Shown here in pieces: positions 1 to 6,448 of a stretch of 7,860 nucleotides of DNA (the first letter of the stretch is position 1; each line of letters begins with the position of its first letter). The notes under the pieces were generated by a model. It was not told where the DNA came from. It did no database searches and worked only from the letters and a program-made list of their open reading frames with translations. Where the stretch lies: positions 1 through 7,860 of the forward strand of contig JAUWKK010000117.1 in NCBI GenBank assembly GCA_030614245.1, given 5' to 3'. Source of the DNA: Planctomycetota bacterium. Its GTDB lineage: Bacteria; Planctomycetota; PUPC01; JABMSA01; JAUWKK01. Both the position numbers and the translations under genes were made by a program.

Positions 1-113
1 TACCCGATTTCCCGTCCGCGCCGCCTGACACCGCCCGCCCGGACGTGCGAGGAAAGTTATTCTGGCGGGGGCGTCTATCTACCTGCCCAGCCCGCATTGG
101 CAGGCAAAATGGA
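1..113. other. window edge, no supported gene
   Basis: I see no gene that can be defended here. One plus-strand frame is open from base 1 to a TGA at 115-117, about 38 codons, and could be the tail of an upstream gene, but the residues show no recognisable motif. The ppdK frame is also open back to the window edge, with a GTG at 45, which I read as chance read-through in GC-rich DNA. A weak 6-bp inverted repeat (82-87 with 99-104) lies just before the promoter, but it has no T-tract and is not a convincing terminator. Confidence 0.4.
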
Positions 114-142
114 TTGACTTCAACTGTGCCGGCTGTTATCAT
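114..142 (+). promoter_or_regulatory. sigma70-type promoter for ppdK
   Basis: The -35 box TTGACT (114-119) and the -10 box TATCAT (137-142) each match consensus at 5 of 6 positions and are separated by exactly 17 bp. A TG at 134-135 with one following base gives an extended -10. Transcription would start near 148-150, leaving a leader of about 75 nt before the ATG at 225. The promoter lies inside the 5' extension of the ppdK frame, which argues against the upstream GTG start at 45. Confidence 0.65.
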
Positions 143-178
143 ATCCGGTCACTGCGGAGGCAGGCTGGAACCACAGGG

Positions 179-202
179 AGGGGCGGTTAGCGAACCGCCC
201 CT
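179..202. repeat. perfect 10-bp palindrome with 4-nt loop in the ppdK leader
   Basis: The arms AGGGGCGGTT (179-188) and AACCGCCCCT (193-202) are exact reverse complements around the loop AGCG. In the ppdK transcript this would form a very stable hairpin ending 10 nt before the Shine-Dalgarno core GGAG (213-216). There is no T-run after it, so it is not a classic intrinsic terminator. Perfect GGGGCGGTT/AACCGCCCC palindromes are a type of short dispersed intergenic repeat that I associate with several environmental bacterial lineages. Whether it is repeated in this genome cannot be seen from the window. It could stabilise the mRNA 5' end, modulate translation, or be a passive repeat. Confidence 0.7.
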
Positions 203-224
203 ACGCTTTGACGGAGATTATTTG

Positions 225-2957
225 ATGGCAAAACGGCAGAAACGGATGGTCTATTCCTTCGGCGGCGGCAAAGCTCACGGAAATGCGGAGATGAAGAACC
301 TGCTCGGCGGCAAAGGCGCGAACCTGGCGGAGATGGCCAAGCTCGGCGTTCCCGTCCCGCCGGGATTCACTCTAACTACCGACGTCTGCACCGAGTTCTA
401 CGGGAACAACGGCAAGTATCCCAGTGGCCTGAAGCAGGACGTCGAGAAGACTCTCAAGGCCGTCGAGAAGATAATGAAGATGAAGTTCGGCGACCCCGAC
501 AATCCCCTGCTCCTTTCATCTCGTTCGGGAGCACGTCAGTCGATGCCGGGCATGATGGAGACCGTCCTCAATATCGGTTTGACGTCGAAGACAATCCCCG
601 GATTGATCGGGAAATCGGGCAACGAGCGTTTCGTCTGGGACGCTTATCGGCGACTCATGCAAATGTACAGCGACGTCGTGATGGAGAAGTCGGCCGGCAT
701 CGAGCCCGCTGAAGGCAAGGGCATCAGGCATCAGCTCGAGGGCGAGCTGAACAAGATGAAGAAGGCGCGCGGCGTCGAGTCCGACGTCGACCTCACTGCC
801 GACGACCTGAAGGAGCTCGCCGTCATATACAAGAAGAAGATAAGGCAAGTGTTGAAGAAGCCGTTCCCCGACGACCCGATGGAGCAGCTCTGGGGCAGCA
901 TCGACGCCGTATTCAAGTCATGGAACGGCAAACGGGCCGTTTCATATCGCCGAATCGAGGGCATCCCGGACGAATGGGGAACCGCCGTCAACGTCCAGGC
1001 GATGGTCTTCGGCAACATGGGCGACAACTGTGCGACCGGAGTGGCGTTCACCCGCAACCCGGCAACCGGCGAGAACAAGTTCTACGGCGAGTGGCTGCCG
1101 AACGCACAGGGTGAAGACGTCGTCGCCGGCATTCGCACGCCGAACCCGCTCAACGAGGTCACCCGCACGGCAGATGCCAGGGGGCTGCCCAGCCTCGAAA
1201 AGGCGATGCCCGGGGTCTACAGGCAGCTTGCCGGCATCCGGACGCTGCTCGAGAAGCATTACAAGGATATGCAGGACATCGAGTTCACCATCCAGGACGG
1301 CCGACTGTGGATGCTCCAGACGCGAACGGGCAAGCGCAACGGCCCCGCTGCCGTCAGAATGGCCCTCGAGATGCTTCGCTCGAAACTTATCAATGCAAAG
1401 ACCGCCGTGATGCGCGTCTCGCCCGACCAGCTCGATGAATTGCTGCATCCGACCGTCAACCCGCAGGCCGAAAAGAAAGCCACGCTCATCGCCAAGGGCC
1501 TCCCCGCAGGCCCCGGCGGGGCAACCGGCCAAGTGGTCTTCACATCCGAAGACGCCGTCAAGTGGGCCGAGAAGGGCAGTAAAGTCATTCTCGTCCGCGA
1601 CGAGACGAACCCCGAGGACGTCGAAGGAATGCGAGCCGCCGAGGGCATCCTCACATCGCGCGGCGGAATGACCAGCCACGCAGCGCTCGTCGCACGCGGC
1701 TGGGGCAAGTGCTGCATCGTCGGCGCCGGGACACTCGACGTCGACACCAAAGGCCGCAAGTTCTCCGGCGGCGGCATTACCGTCAAGGAAGGCGACCCGA
1801 TTACGCTGAACGGCACGAAAGGCAACATATACTCGGGCGAACTGCCGATGATTGTGGGCACCGAAGAGAACCCGGCATTCACGGCGTTCCTGAAGATTTG
1901 CGATAAGATTCGCCGCCTGAAAGTCCGCACGAATGCCGACACGCCCGAAGACGCCGCGAAGGGGCTCCAGTTCGGAGCTGAAGGCATCGGCCTGCTGCGC
2001 ACCGAGCACATGTTCTATGGCGAGAACTGCGAAAAGCCGCTTTTCCAACTGCGCAAGATGATCCTGAGCGATACCGAGGCGGCCCGCCGCGCGGCTCTGA
2101 AAGACCTCTACCCGTACGTCAAGGCAGACATCAAGAAGGTCCTCACGGCGATGGCCGGCAAGCCCGTCACTATCCGCCTGCTCGATCCGCCTCTGCACGA
2201 GTTTGTGCCGGACGGAAAAGGCGAACGCGCGAAACTGGCGAAGAGCCTCGGCATCACGGCGAAAGTCCTGAATGCCCGAGCGGATGCCCTGCACGAAGTG
2301 AATCCGATGATGGGCCATCGCGGCGTACGCCTCGGGATCACGTACCCGGAAGTCAGCGAGATGCAGATAAGGGCCATCCTCTCGGCCGCAGCCGAGCTTA
2401 TCCAAAACAAGATCAAGACACTGCCCGAGATCATGATCCCCGTGCTGTGTGACGTCAATGAACTGAAGCACCAGGCGGAGCTCGTCAAGAAAGTCCACGC
2501 CGAGGTGTGCAAGGAATATAACCTCAGGAAGATAACGCACATGGTCGGTACGATGATCGAGATACCGCGTGCCGCGCTGCTCGCGGACAAGATCGCCGAG
2601 ATCGCGGAGTTCTTCTCGTTCGGGACTAACGACCTGACTCAGATGACCTACGGCTTCAGCCGCGACGATATCGGCGGGTTCGCCCCCGATTACATCGAGA
2701 AAGGCATCCTGCCGGCCGACCCGTTCCAGGTGCTCGACCAGAGCGGCGTGGGCCAGCTCGTGCAGTGCGGCATCGAGCGCGGCCGCTCCACCTCTCCGAA
2801 GCTCAAGGTCGGCATCTGTGGCGAACACGGCGGCGAGGCATCATCCGTCAAGTTCTGCCATAACGCCGGTATGGACTACGTGAGTTGCTCGCCCTACCGC
2901 GTGCCCGTCGCACGCCTCGCAGCCGCGCAGGCGGTCGTCGAAGAAGGAACTTGTTAG
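225..2957 (+). CDS. ppdK: pyruvate, phosphate dikinase
   Basis: This cytosolic enzyme interconverts ATP + pyruvate + Pi and AMP + PEP + PPi, linking glycolysis and gluconeogenesis. The product is 910 residues, normal for bacterial PPDK. In order: an N-terminal ATP-grasp region with GGKGANL (28-34), SSRSGARQSMPGMM (98-111) and DIEFTIQDGRLWMLQTR (351-367); the swivelling phosphohistidine domain with GGMTSHAA, giving catalytic His485 next to Thr483; and a C-terminal PEP/pyruvate barrel with RLLDPPLHEF (from 651), Glu779, Asn802-Asp803 in FGTNDLTQ, and catalytic Cys865 in GICGEHGG. From memory of the Clostridium symbiosum enzyme, Glu745, Asn768 and Cys831 map here with a constant offset of 34 and His455 with an offset of 30. 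The ATG at 225 was chosen because family homology begins there, GGAG sits 8 nt upstream, and a promoter and hairpin occupy the longer frame. It is monocistronic as far as visible and converges with the minus-strand gene. No defect seen. Confidence 0.97.
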   Translation: MAKRQKRMVYSFGGGKAHGNAEMKNLLGGKGANLAEMAKLGVPVPPGFTLTTDVCTEFYGNNGKYPSGLKQDVEKTLKAVEKIMKMKFGDPDNPLLLSSRSGARQSMPGMMETVLNIGLTSKTIPGLIGKSGNERFVWDAYRRLMQMYSDVVMEKSAGIEPAEGKGIRHQLEGELNKMKKARGVESDVDLTADDLKELAVIYKKKIRQVLKKPFPDDPMEQLWGSIDAVFKSWNGKRAVSYRRIEGIPDEWGTAVNVQAMVFGNMGDNCATGVAFTRNPATGENKFYGEWLPNAQGEDVVAGIRTPNPLNEVTRTADARGLPSLEKAMPGVYRQLAGIRTLLEKHYKDMQDIEFTIQDGRLWMLQTRTGKRNGPAAVRMALEMLRSKLINAKTAVMRVSPDQLDELLHPTVNPQAEKKATLIAKGLPAGPGGATGQVVFTSEDAVKWAEKGSKVILVRDETNPEDVEGMRAAEGILTSRGGMTSHAALVARGWGKCCIVGAGTLDVDTKGRKFSGGGITVKEGDPITLNGTKGNIYSGELPMIVGTEENPAFTAFLKICDKIRRLKVRTNADTPEDAAKGLQFGAEGIGLLRTEHMFYGENCEKPLFQLRKMILSDTEAARRAALKDLYPYVKADIKKVLTAMAGKPVTIRLLDPPLHEFVPDGKGERAKLAKSLGITAKVLNARADALHEVNPMMGHRGVRLGITYPEVSEMQIRAILSAAAELIQNKIKTLPEIMIPVLCDVNELKHQAELVKKVHAEVCKEYNLRKITHMVGTMIEIPRAALLADKIAEIAEFFSFGTNDLTQMTYGFSRDDIGGFAPDYIEKGILPADPFQVLDQSGVGQLVQCGIERGRSTSPKLKVGICGEHGGEASSVKFCHNAGMDYVSCSPYRVPVARLAAAQAVVEEGTC

Positions 2958-3020
2958 AAGAAGAAGGCTTGATCCGTCGAGAAGTAAAGCTCCCGACACC
3001 TGGGAGATGTCTCGTCTCTT

Positions 3021-3212
3021 CGCTGCGGAGCAGCGGCGGCATGTAGGCTGGGGCTTCAGCCCCAGTTGAGGAGCGGAAAAAACCAGCCGCCCTGGAGGGG
3101 CGAAGCAAAGGAACATCTGCTGTGCCCCTTCAGGGCACAGCTATTATACTGTCTGATTCCTGGGCTGAAGCCCCAGGCTATATGCCTTGGCCGCTACGCG
3201 GCCAGGAATCAG
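3021..3212. repeat. symmetric composite hairpin element (REPIN-like inverted pair)
   Basis: Six small hairpins form two inverted copies of a three-hairpin unit centred near 3112. The left unit is H1 3021-3035 (6-bp stem, loop GGA), H2 3048-3065 (8-bp stem around CTGGGGCT/AGCCCCAG) and H3 3088-3102 (5-bp stem, loop TGGAG). The right unit is H4 3119-3141 (9-bp stem), H5 3159-3177 (CCTGGG/CCCAGG plus a bulge) and H6 3189-3203 (6-bp stem, loop TAC). Read in reverse complement, H4, H5 and H6 correspond to H3, H2 and H1, with nearly equal spacings (12 against 11 nt, 22 against 21 nt). The H2 and H5 units share GGCAT-TAG-CTGGGGCTTCAGCCC. An additional perfect 11-bp inverted repeat (3153-3163 with 3202-3212) encloses the H5-H6 half. 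The element fills the space between the convergent ends of ppdK and the minus-strand gene. It resembles REP/REPIN elements, non-autonomous sequences usually mobilised by a Y1 transposase. No transposase is present here, so that origin is inferred. Confidence 0.75.
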
Positions 3213-3319
3213 CTCGCATGCGATTCGGGTTGAAGACATCCATTGCCTTTGGAACACGGTTGTCCTGCATACCGCACGATCTGGATACAGACTCCACAGA
3301 CACTGCGAACGGCTGGTGG

Positions 3320-3832
3320 TCAGGAGCCGGCATCCGGGCCGATGAGGCGCCAGAGCAGTTCGTCTATATTGGACTTGCGGATATCCGAATCTGAGATCGC
3401 CGGCTGATTCTTGAATCGCAGGTACTCGTCGTAGCTCGAGAACTCCATTGCGTCGACGTAGGTCATCTCGGGGCCGCCCTGAGGATACTTCATCTTATCC
3501 CGGTCTTTTTCGGACAGCAATTGCGCCAAGTCCAGGAACTTGAACGCGCTGCCGTCGGGCATCCGTTCGAGCGGCTGGGCCTCCGCCCCCCTCGGGAGAA
3601 TAGTTTTCGGCGTGGCGGGCTTCTCGCCACTTTTTCGGCGGGCTTCGCCGGTCTTCCGCATCTCCATTATTGTCTTCTTGATCTGATGGTTCAGCTCGTT
3701 GAGCTTCTTGATGTATTCTTTCTGCCGCCCCGCAGCGAGCTTGAGCTTCTCGGCTGAACTCATGAGGCTTTCGGCGCATTCACGCAAGCGCCTCGCAAGA
3801 TCCTCAATCGACGCCTTTTCCGATGAGCTCAT
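3320..3832 (-). CDS. hypothetical coiled-coil protein
   Basis: I do not recognise this 170-residue protein. Residues about 6-62 are strongly helical, rich in Lys, Glu, Arg, Ala and Leu with heptad-like spacing, and look like a coiled coil. A basic, Pro-containing linker follows (about 63-95), then a C-terminal part (about 97-165) with FKFLDLAQLL and SDIRKSNIDELLWRLIG, which looks folded. There is no signal peptide or membrane segment, so it is probably cytoplasmic. The start at 3832 is preferred over the in-frame ATG at 3865 because GGGAG sits 8 nt upstream of it, while the longer start lacks a good site. It stands alone on the minus strand, convergent with ppdK and divergent from dnaG, and I see no clear promoter. 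Codon use is like its neighbours and the protein is of natural composition, so I believe it is a real gene, without assigning a function. Confidence 0.75.
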   Translation of the reverse strand: MSSSEKASIEDLARRLRECAESLMSSAEKLKLAAGRQKEYIKKLNELNHQIKKTIMEMRKTGEARRKSGEKPATPKTILPRGAEAQPLERMPDGSAFKFLDLAQLLSEKDRDKMKYPQGGPEMTYVDAMEFSSYDEYLRFKNQPAISDSDIRKSNIDELLWRLIGPDAGS

Positions 3833-4210
3833 TGTCGATACTCCCAACTCGAGGCTGCACAACATCCCGGGCGTAGGCCCGCAAAACCCGGCGACTCACA
3901 GTCAATCCGGACGATGCAGACGTATAGTTACTGGCCCTTTCTGCCAATCTCTATGTAGCAATTACCTTGCCGCCGGGGCACGAAATCGCCGGCTTTCATC
4001 ATCTAACTCCGTAACCTTCTTGCATCTAACCCTTTATGTGGTCGTACAAACTTGTGCTAACAGCCGTGCCGTTTCGCCCACACGCCTCAATGTTGCCCAG
4101 ATTAGACATGCTCGCTCTCACGAATCATCAACTTCCATACCTATCTCGTTACGCTGTAGTAGATTACGGCCATGTTGCCAAATTTGAACGTCCATGTTGA
4201 GAAAGGGCAT

Positions 4211-4251
4211 CACTTTCGCACGGAAAGTGGCTTGAAATAAGCATTTCGTGC
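4211..4251. other. segment with two mutually exclusive stem pairings
   Basis: CACTTTC (4211-4217) and GAAAGTG (4223-4229) form a perfect 7-bp stem around the 5-nt loop GCACG. That loop is exactly complementary to CGTGC (4247-4251). The longer strand GCACGGAAA (4218-4226) can also pair with TTTCGTGC (4244-4251) with one bulged G, which would break the first stem. GAAAT/ATTTC (4234-4238 with 4243-4247) is a further small stem in between. This permits either a pseudoknot or two alternative folds. Only the pairing possibility is visible. Neither transcription nor function can be shown from the sequence. Confidence 0.3.
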
Positions 4252-4299
4252 AGCGTGCCAGAGAGATTTCGAACCTCCATTCTGATCAACTCGTTAGAA

Positions 4300-4388
4300 G
4301 AAGCAGGACCAGAGAGATTCTCAGATTTGGACGCAGCAAATCGGGCAGCGGGCCGTCCTGACTGAGATCGACGCTCTGGTCCTGTTTC
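4300..4388. other. long imperfect hairpin, candidate structured RNA or mobile-element relic
   Basis: The arms 4300-4314 and 4374-4388 pair over 15 bp with a single G-T wobble, including a perfect 11-bp core CAGGACCAGAG/CTCTGGTCCTG. Inside, TCTCAG (4319-4324) pairs with CTGAGA (4362-4367), extended by two more pairs across a bulged T. Deeper still, GGACG (4329-4333) pairs with CGTCC (4354-4358). The result is one 89-nt stem-loop with small internal loops. It lies about 100 bp upstream of the dnaG promoter and 468 bp upstream of the minus-strand gene start. There is no T-run on either side, so it is not an ordinary terminator. It could be part of a small RNA on either strand, a protein-binding site, or a miniature inverted-repeat element. 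Confidence 0.4.
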
Positions 4389-4486
4389 ATTGCAATTCTT
4401 GCGTCCATTTGCCCAAGTTAAACGGAACAAGCATTGCAAAGCTGTATTTTATTGTAAAAGGATGCGGTCGAAAGGATTGGAGTAAG

Positions 4487-4515
4487 TTGACAAGAGCGGA
4501 CCTGTGTGATATAAT
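4487..4515 (+). promoter_or_regulatory. full-consensus sigma70 promoter for dnaG
   Basis: TTGACA (4487-4492) and TATAAT (4510-4515) each match the consensus at all six positions, with the optimal 17-bp spacer and an extended -10 TG at 4507-4508. An AT-rich tract (about 4442-4459) lies further upstream. Predicted transcription starts near 4521-4523, giving a leader of roughly 95 nt before the dnaG start. This is the strongest promoter signal in the window and would be expected to transcribe dnaG, possibly continuing into the methyltransferase and putative nuclease genes. Confidence 0.85.
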
Positions 4516-4615
4516 GATTAGGAGCCGTTTGTGCGCAGTACAACATATTGGGATTAAAAGCCCCTTGCAGCGGATATATTGAGGTGAGACAGGGCAACAC
4601 CGCAGGGCAACTCTC
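4516..4615 (+). promoter_or_regulatory. dnaG leader with duplicated 9-mer and ribosome binding region
   Basis: The leader holds a strong Shine-Dalgarno-like GAGGTGAG at 4581-4588, too far (27 nt) from the TTG start to act directly on it. A directly repeated CAGGGCAAC (4590-4598 and 4603-4611, offset 13 bp) supplies two AGGG motifs, and the second ends 8 nt before the TTG and is the likely working ribosome binding site. A frame open from 4518 ends in a TGA at 4617-4619 that overlaps the TTG start. It contains TTG (4548) and GTG (4584) codons but neither has a good binding site, so a translated leader peptide is only a possibility. Confidence 0.4.
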
Positions 4616-6400
4616 TTGAGCGGGTTTATACCGCAGGATATTCTGGACCGCATCCTCGACGCGACAGATATACTGGCGCTGGTAGGGCAGCATGTCCCCC
4701 TCAAACGGTCCGGACAGAGCCATAAGGGCCTGTGCCCATTTCATAACGAGAAAACGCCTTCTTTCTTCGTCTCGCCACAGCGGCAGACATTCAAGTGCTT
4801 CGGCTGTGGGATAGGGGGGAATGCGTTTTCGTTTGTAATGGAGCACGAGCATTGCAGCTTCCCCGATGCGGTGCAGATGCTTGCCGAGCGGGCAGGGATA
4901 AGCCTCCCACAGTCGGCCCCGACGGGCCCCGGGAGGGAGGAACGCCTCGGCCTGGAACAATTGCTGAAACGCACGGCGGAGCTTTACGCCCGGACACTGC
5001 ACGCCGCGCGGGGAGAGCCTGCGAGGGCGTACCTCGCCGAACGGCGGATAAGCGACGAATCGATCAGCCGCTGGACGCTCGGTTTCGCCCCCGACGGCTG
5101 GTCGTTCCTGCTGGATAAGGCAACACAGGCAGGCTCAAGTGTTAAAGACTTGGAGCAGGCCGGCCTGGTACTGAGGGCAGAGGATTCCGGCCACACGTAC
5201 GACCGCTTCCGCAATCGTCTGATGTTCCCCATTCATGATGTGCGCGGGCGCGTGACCGGTTTCGGCGCACGATGCCTCGACGGCACCGAGCCGAAGTACA
5301 TCAATTCGCCCCAGACGGTGCTATTCGACAAGAGCCGCTGCCTCTACGGGCTGTTTCAGGCAAAGCAGAGCATCGCACAGCGGCGCCAGGCGCTTATCGT
5401 CGAGGGTTACACAGACGTCATCATGACTCATCAATGCGGCGTCGGAAACGCAGTCGCCACACTGGGAACGGCCCTGACCCGGCAGCATATCGACCTGCTG
5501 CGGCGATTCGCCGACGAGGCCGTGCTTGTCTTCGACGCCGACACGGCAGGAGCAAAGGCGTCAGACAGGAGCATGGAGCTGTTCATTGAACGCGAGTTTC
5601 CCGTCCGCCTGGCGACATTGCCGGCGGGGCAGGATCCTTGTGATTATTGTTTACAAAACGGCGGCCCGGTTTTCGAGCAAAAGATTGAAGAAGCGCGCAG
5701 CCTATACGTCTATAAGATTGATCAAGCGGCGCAGTTGAACGACGCCACTCCTCGTGAAAGGGCCGAGGCGATTGATGAACTGCTCCGGCTTGTCAGCATG
5801 ATACCGGGCTCCGTTGAGCAACGGATACAACTCGATGAGGTTGTTCGCAATGCGGTGATGGCGCTCGGAGTGGATGAGCGGTCGCTGCGGAGGCGTTACG
5901 TCGAGCTATTACGGGCCAATCGCCGCCGTAAGAGCGAGACAGCCGAGCCGCCCAGCGTGCGTCAGGATGCCCCGCCGGCCGTCGAGGCGGAACTCGTCGG
6001 CCTCGCACTGGCTGACCCGGCTTCCCTCGCAAGGCTCGCAGGCGAACTGGCGCCTGACGAGCTGACCGATGACCGGTTGACCGAGATATACTCGTGCATC
6101 ATCGAGATGTACCGCAATAACGGCAAGGTTGAAGCCAGGCAAGTCGTCTCGGCCGCGCCCCACCTGGCTGCGATGGTTGTAGATCTCGAGGAGTCAAGCA
6201 GGCGAGCGGGGAACTTCGAGCAGAACCTCGAGGGCGCCCTCGAGCGCTGGAAGATGGAACAGGTTAAACGGGAAAGATTCTCTATTCGGCAACGCATGAA
6301 GCTGGCCGACCTGGAAGGAAACACGGATCTGTTGCGGCAGCTTTCACGGAACTACCAGGAACTCAACAGGCGGTATCACGACCTTAACCGGCAGATGTAG
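4616..6400 (+). CDS. dnaG: DNA primase
   Basis: DnaG is the replicative primase that makes RNA primers at the fork and is recruited by the DnaB helicase. The product is 594 residues, normal for the family. The N-terminal CHC2 zinc-binding domain has ligands C40, H43, C61 and C64 in GLCPFHNEKTPSF and FKCFGCG. The catalytic core contains YDRFRNRLMFPI (about 195-206) and GFGAR, then the TOPRIM fold with E263 in VEGYTDV and D307-A-D309 in VFDADTAG, which bind the catalytic metals. Residues about 440-594 form a helical C-terminal domain expected to bind DnaB. The start is TTG: the frame is closed by a TGA at 4580-4582, no ATG or GTG lies between, and MSGFIPQDILDRI is the typical DnaG beginning. 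Translation from TTG with a weak AGGG site under a full-consensus promoter suggests deliberately limited output. The downstream neighbours are restriction-modification genes; rpoD, often next to dnaG in bacteria, is not there. Confidence 0.97.
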   Translation: MSGFIPQDILDRILDATDILALVGQHVPLKRSGQSHKGLCPFHNEKTPSFFVSPQRQTFKCFGCGIGGNAFSFVMEHEHCSFPDAVQMLAERAGISLPQSAPTGPGREERLGLEQLLKRTAELYARTLHAARGEPARAYLAERRISDESISRWTLGFAPDGWSFLLDKATQAGSSVKDLEQAGLVLRAEDSGHTYDRFRNRLMFPIHDVRGRVTGFGARCLDGTEPKYINSPQTVLFDKSRCLYGLFQAKQSIAQRRQALIVEGYTDVIMTHQCGVGNAVATLGTALTRQHIDLLRRFADEAVLVFDADTAGAKASDRSMELFIEREFPVRLATLPAGQDPCDYCLQNGGPVFEQKIEEARSLYVYKIDQAAQLNDATPRERAEAIDELLRLVSMIPGSVEQRIQLDEVVRNAVMALGVDERSLRRRYVELLRANRRRKSETAEPPSVRQDAPPAVEAELVGLALADPASLARLAGELAPDELTDDRLTEIYSCIIEMYRNNGKVEARQVVSAAPHLAAMVVDLEESSRRAGNFEQNLEGALERWKMEQVKRERFSIRQRMKLADLEGNTDLLRQLSRNYQELNRRYHDLNRQM

Positions 6401-6448
6401 CCGACAAACTGAACGCGACGGAGAAAGCTTGAGGGAGAACGGGAACTG

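Larger units (their letters stand above)
3833..4486. other. long intergenic region without a convincing gene
   Basis: About 650 bases lie between the divergent starts of the coiled-coil gene and the dnaG promoter. Base composition is lower in GC than the flanking genes. No open frame has both a start with a ribosome binding site and a recognisable product. One plus-strand frame from 4201 to a TGA at 4363-4365 has protein-like composition, including a twice-occurring P-E-R-F, but it has no ATG and no Shine-Dalgarno, so it could at most be a gene remnant. An 8-bp direct repeat CATCTAAC occurs at 4000-4007 and 4023-4030, and an 11-bp direct repeat CCAGAGAGATT at 4258-4268 and 4309-4319. Two structured segments within it are listed separately. 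It could hold a non-coding RNA, regulatory DNA or the remains of a decayed gene. Confidence 0.5.

Noticed and set aside
45..224. N-terminal extension of ppdK starting at GTG 45
   Set aside because: The 60 extra residues have no family homology and overlap a good promoter and a perfect palindrome. The ATG at 225 has a proper Shine-Dalgarno and begins where the family begins.
942..2828. A 628-codon open frame on the minus strand opposite ppdK
   Set aside because: It is fully antisense to a clearly identified enzyme gene; long antisense frames arise from codon bias in GC-rich genes. The translation is rich in His, Arg, Asp and Leu without recognisable domains.
2990..3006. A 5-bp stem (CTCCC/GGGAG) just after ppdK as a terminator
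   Set aside because: The stem is short, the loop is 7 nt and there is no T-tract after it on the plus strand.
3021..3212. A CRISPR array reading of the repeated hairpins
   Set aside because: The repeats are inverted rather than direct, only two copies exist, there are no uniform spacers and no cas genes are present.
3699..4187. A 162-codon plus-strand frame overlapping the coiled-coil gene and the intergenic region
   Set aside because: The first part is antisense to a better supported gene and the rest is low-complexity Ser/Arg/Cys-rich sequence, with no ribosome binding site.
4255..4285. A tRNA T-arm-like GGTTCGAAA on the minus strand
   Set aside because: The T-stem would need wobble pairs at both ends and no matching acceptor, D or anticodon arm is found upstream, so no tRNA can be built.
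4418..5002. A 194-codon minus-strand frame across the dnaG promoter and 5' end
   Set aside because: It is antisense to the conserved zinc-binding domain of DnaG and to the consensus promoter, and has no ribosome binding site or motif I recognise.
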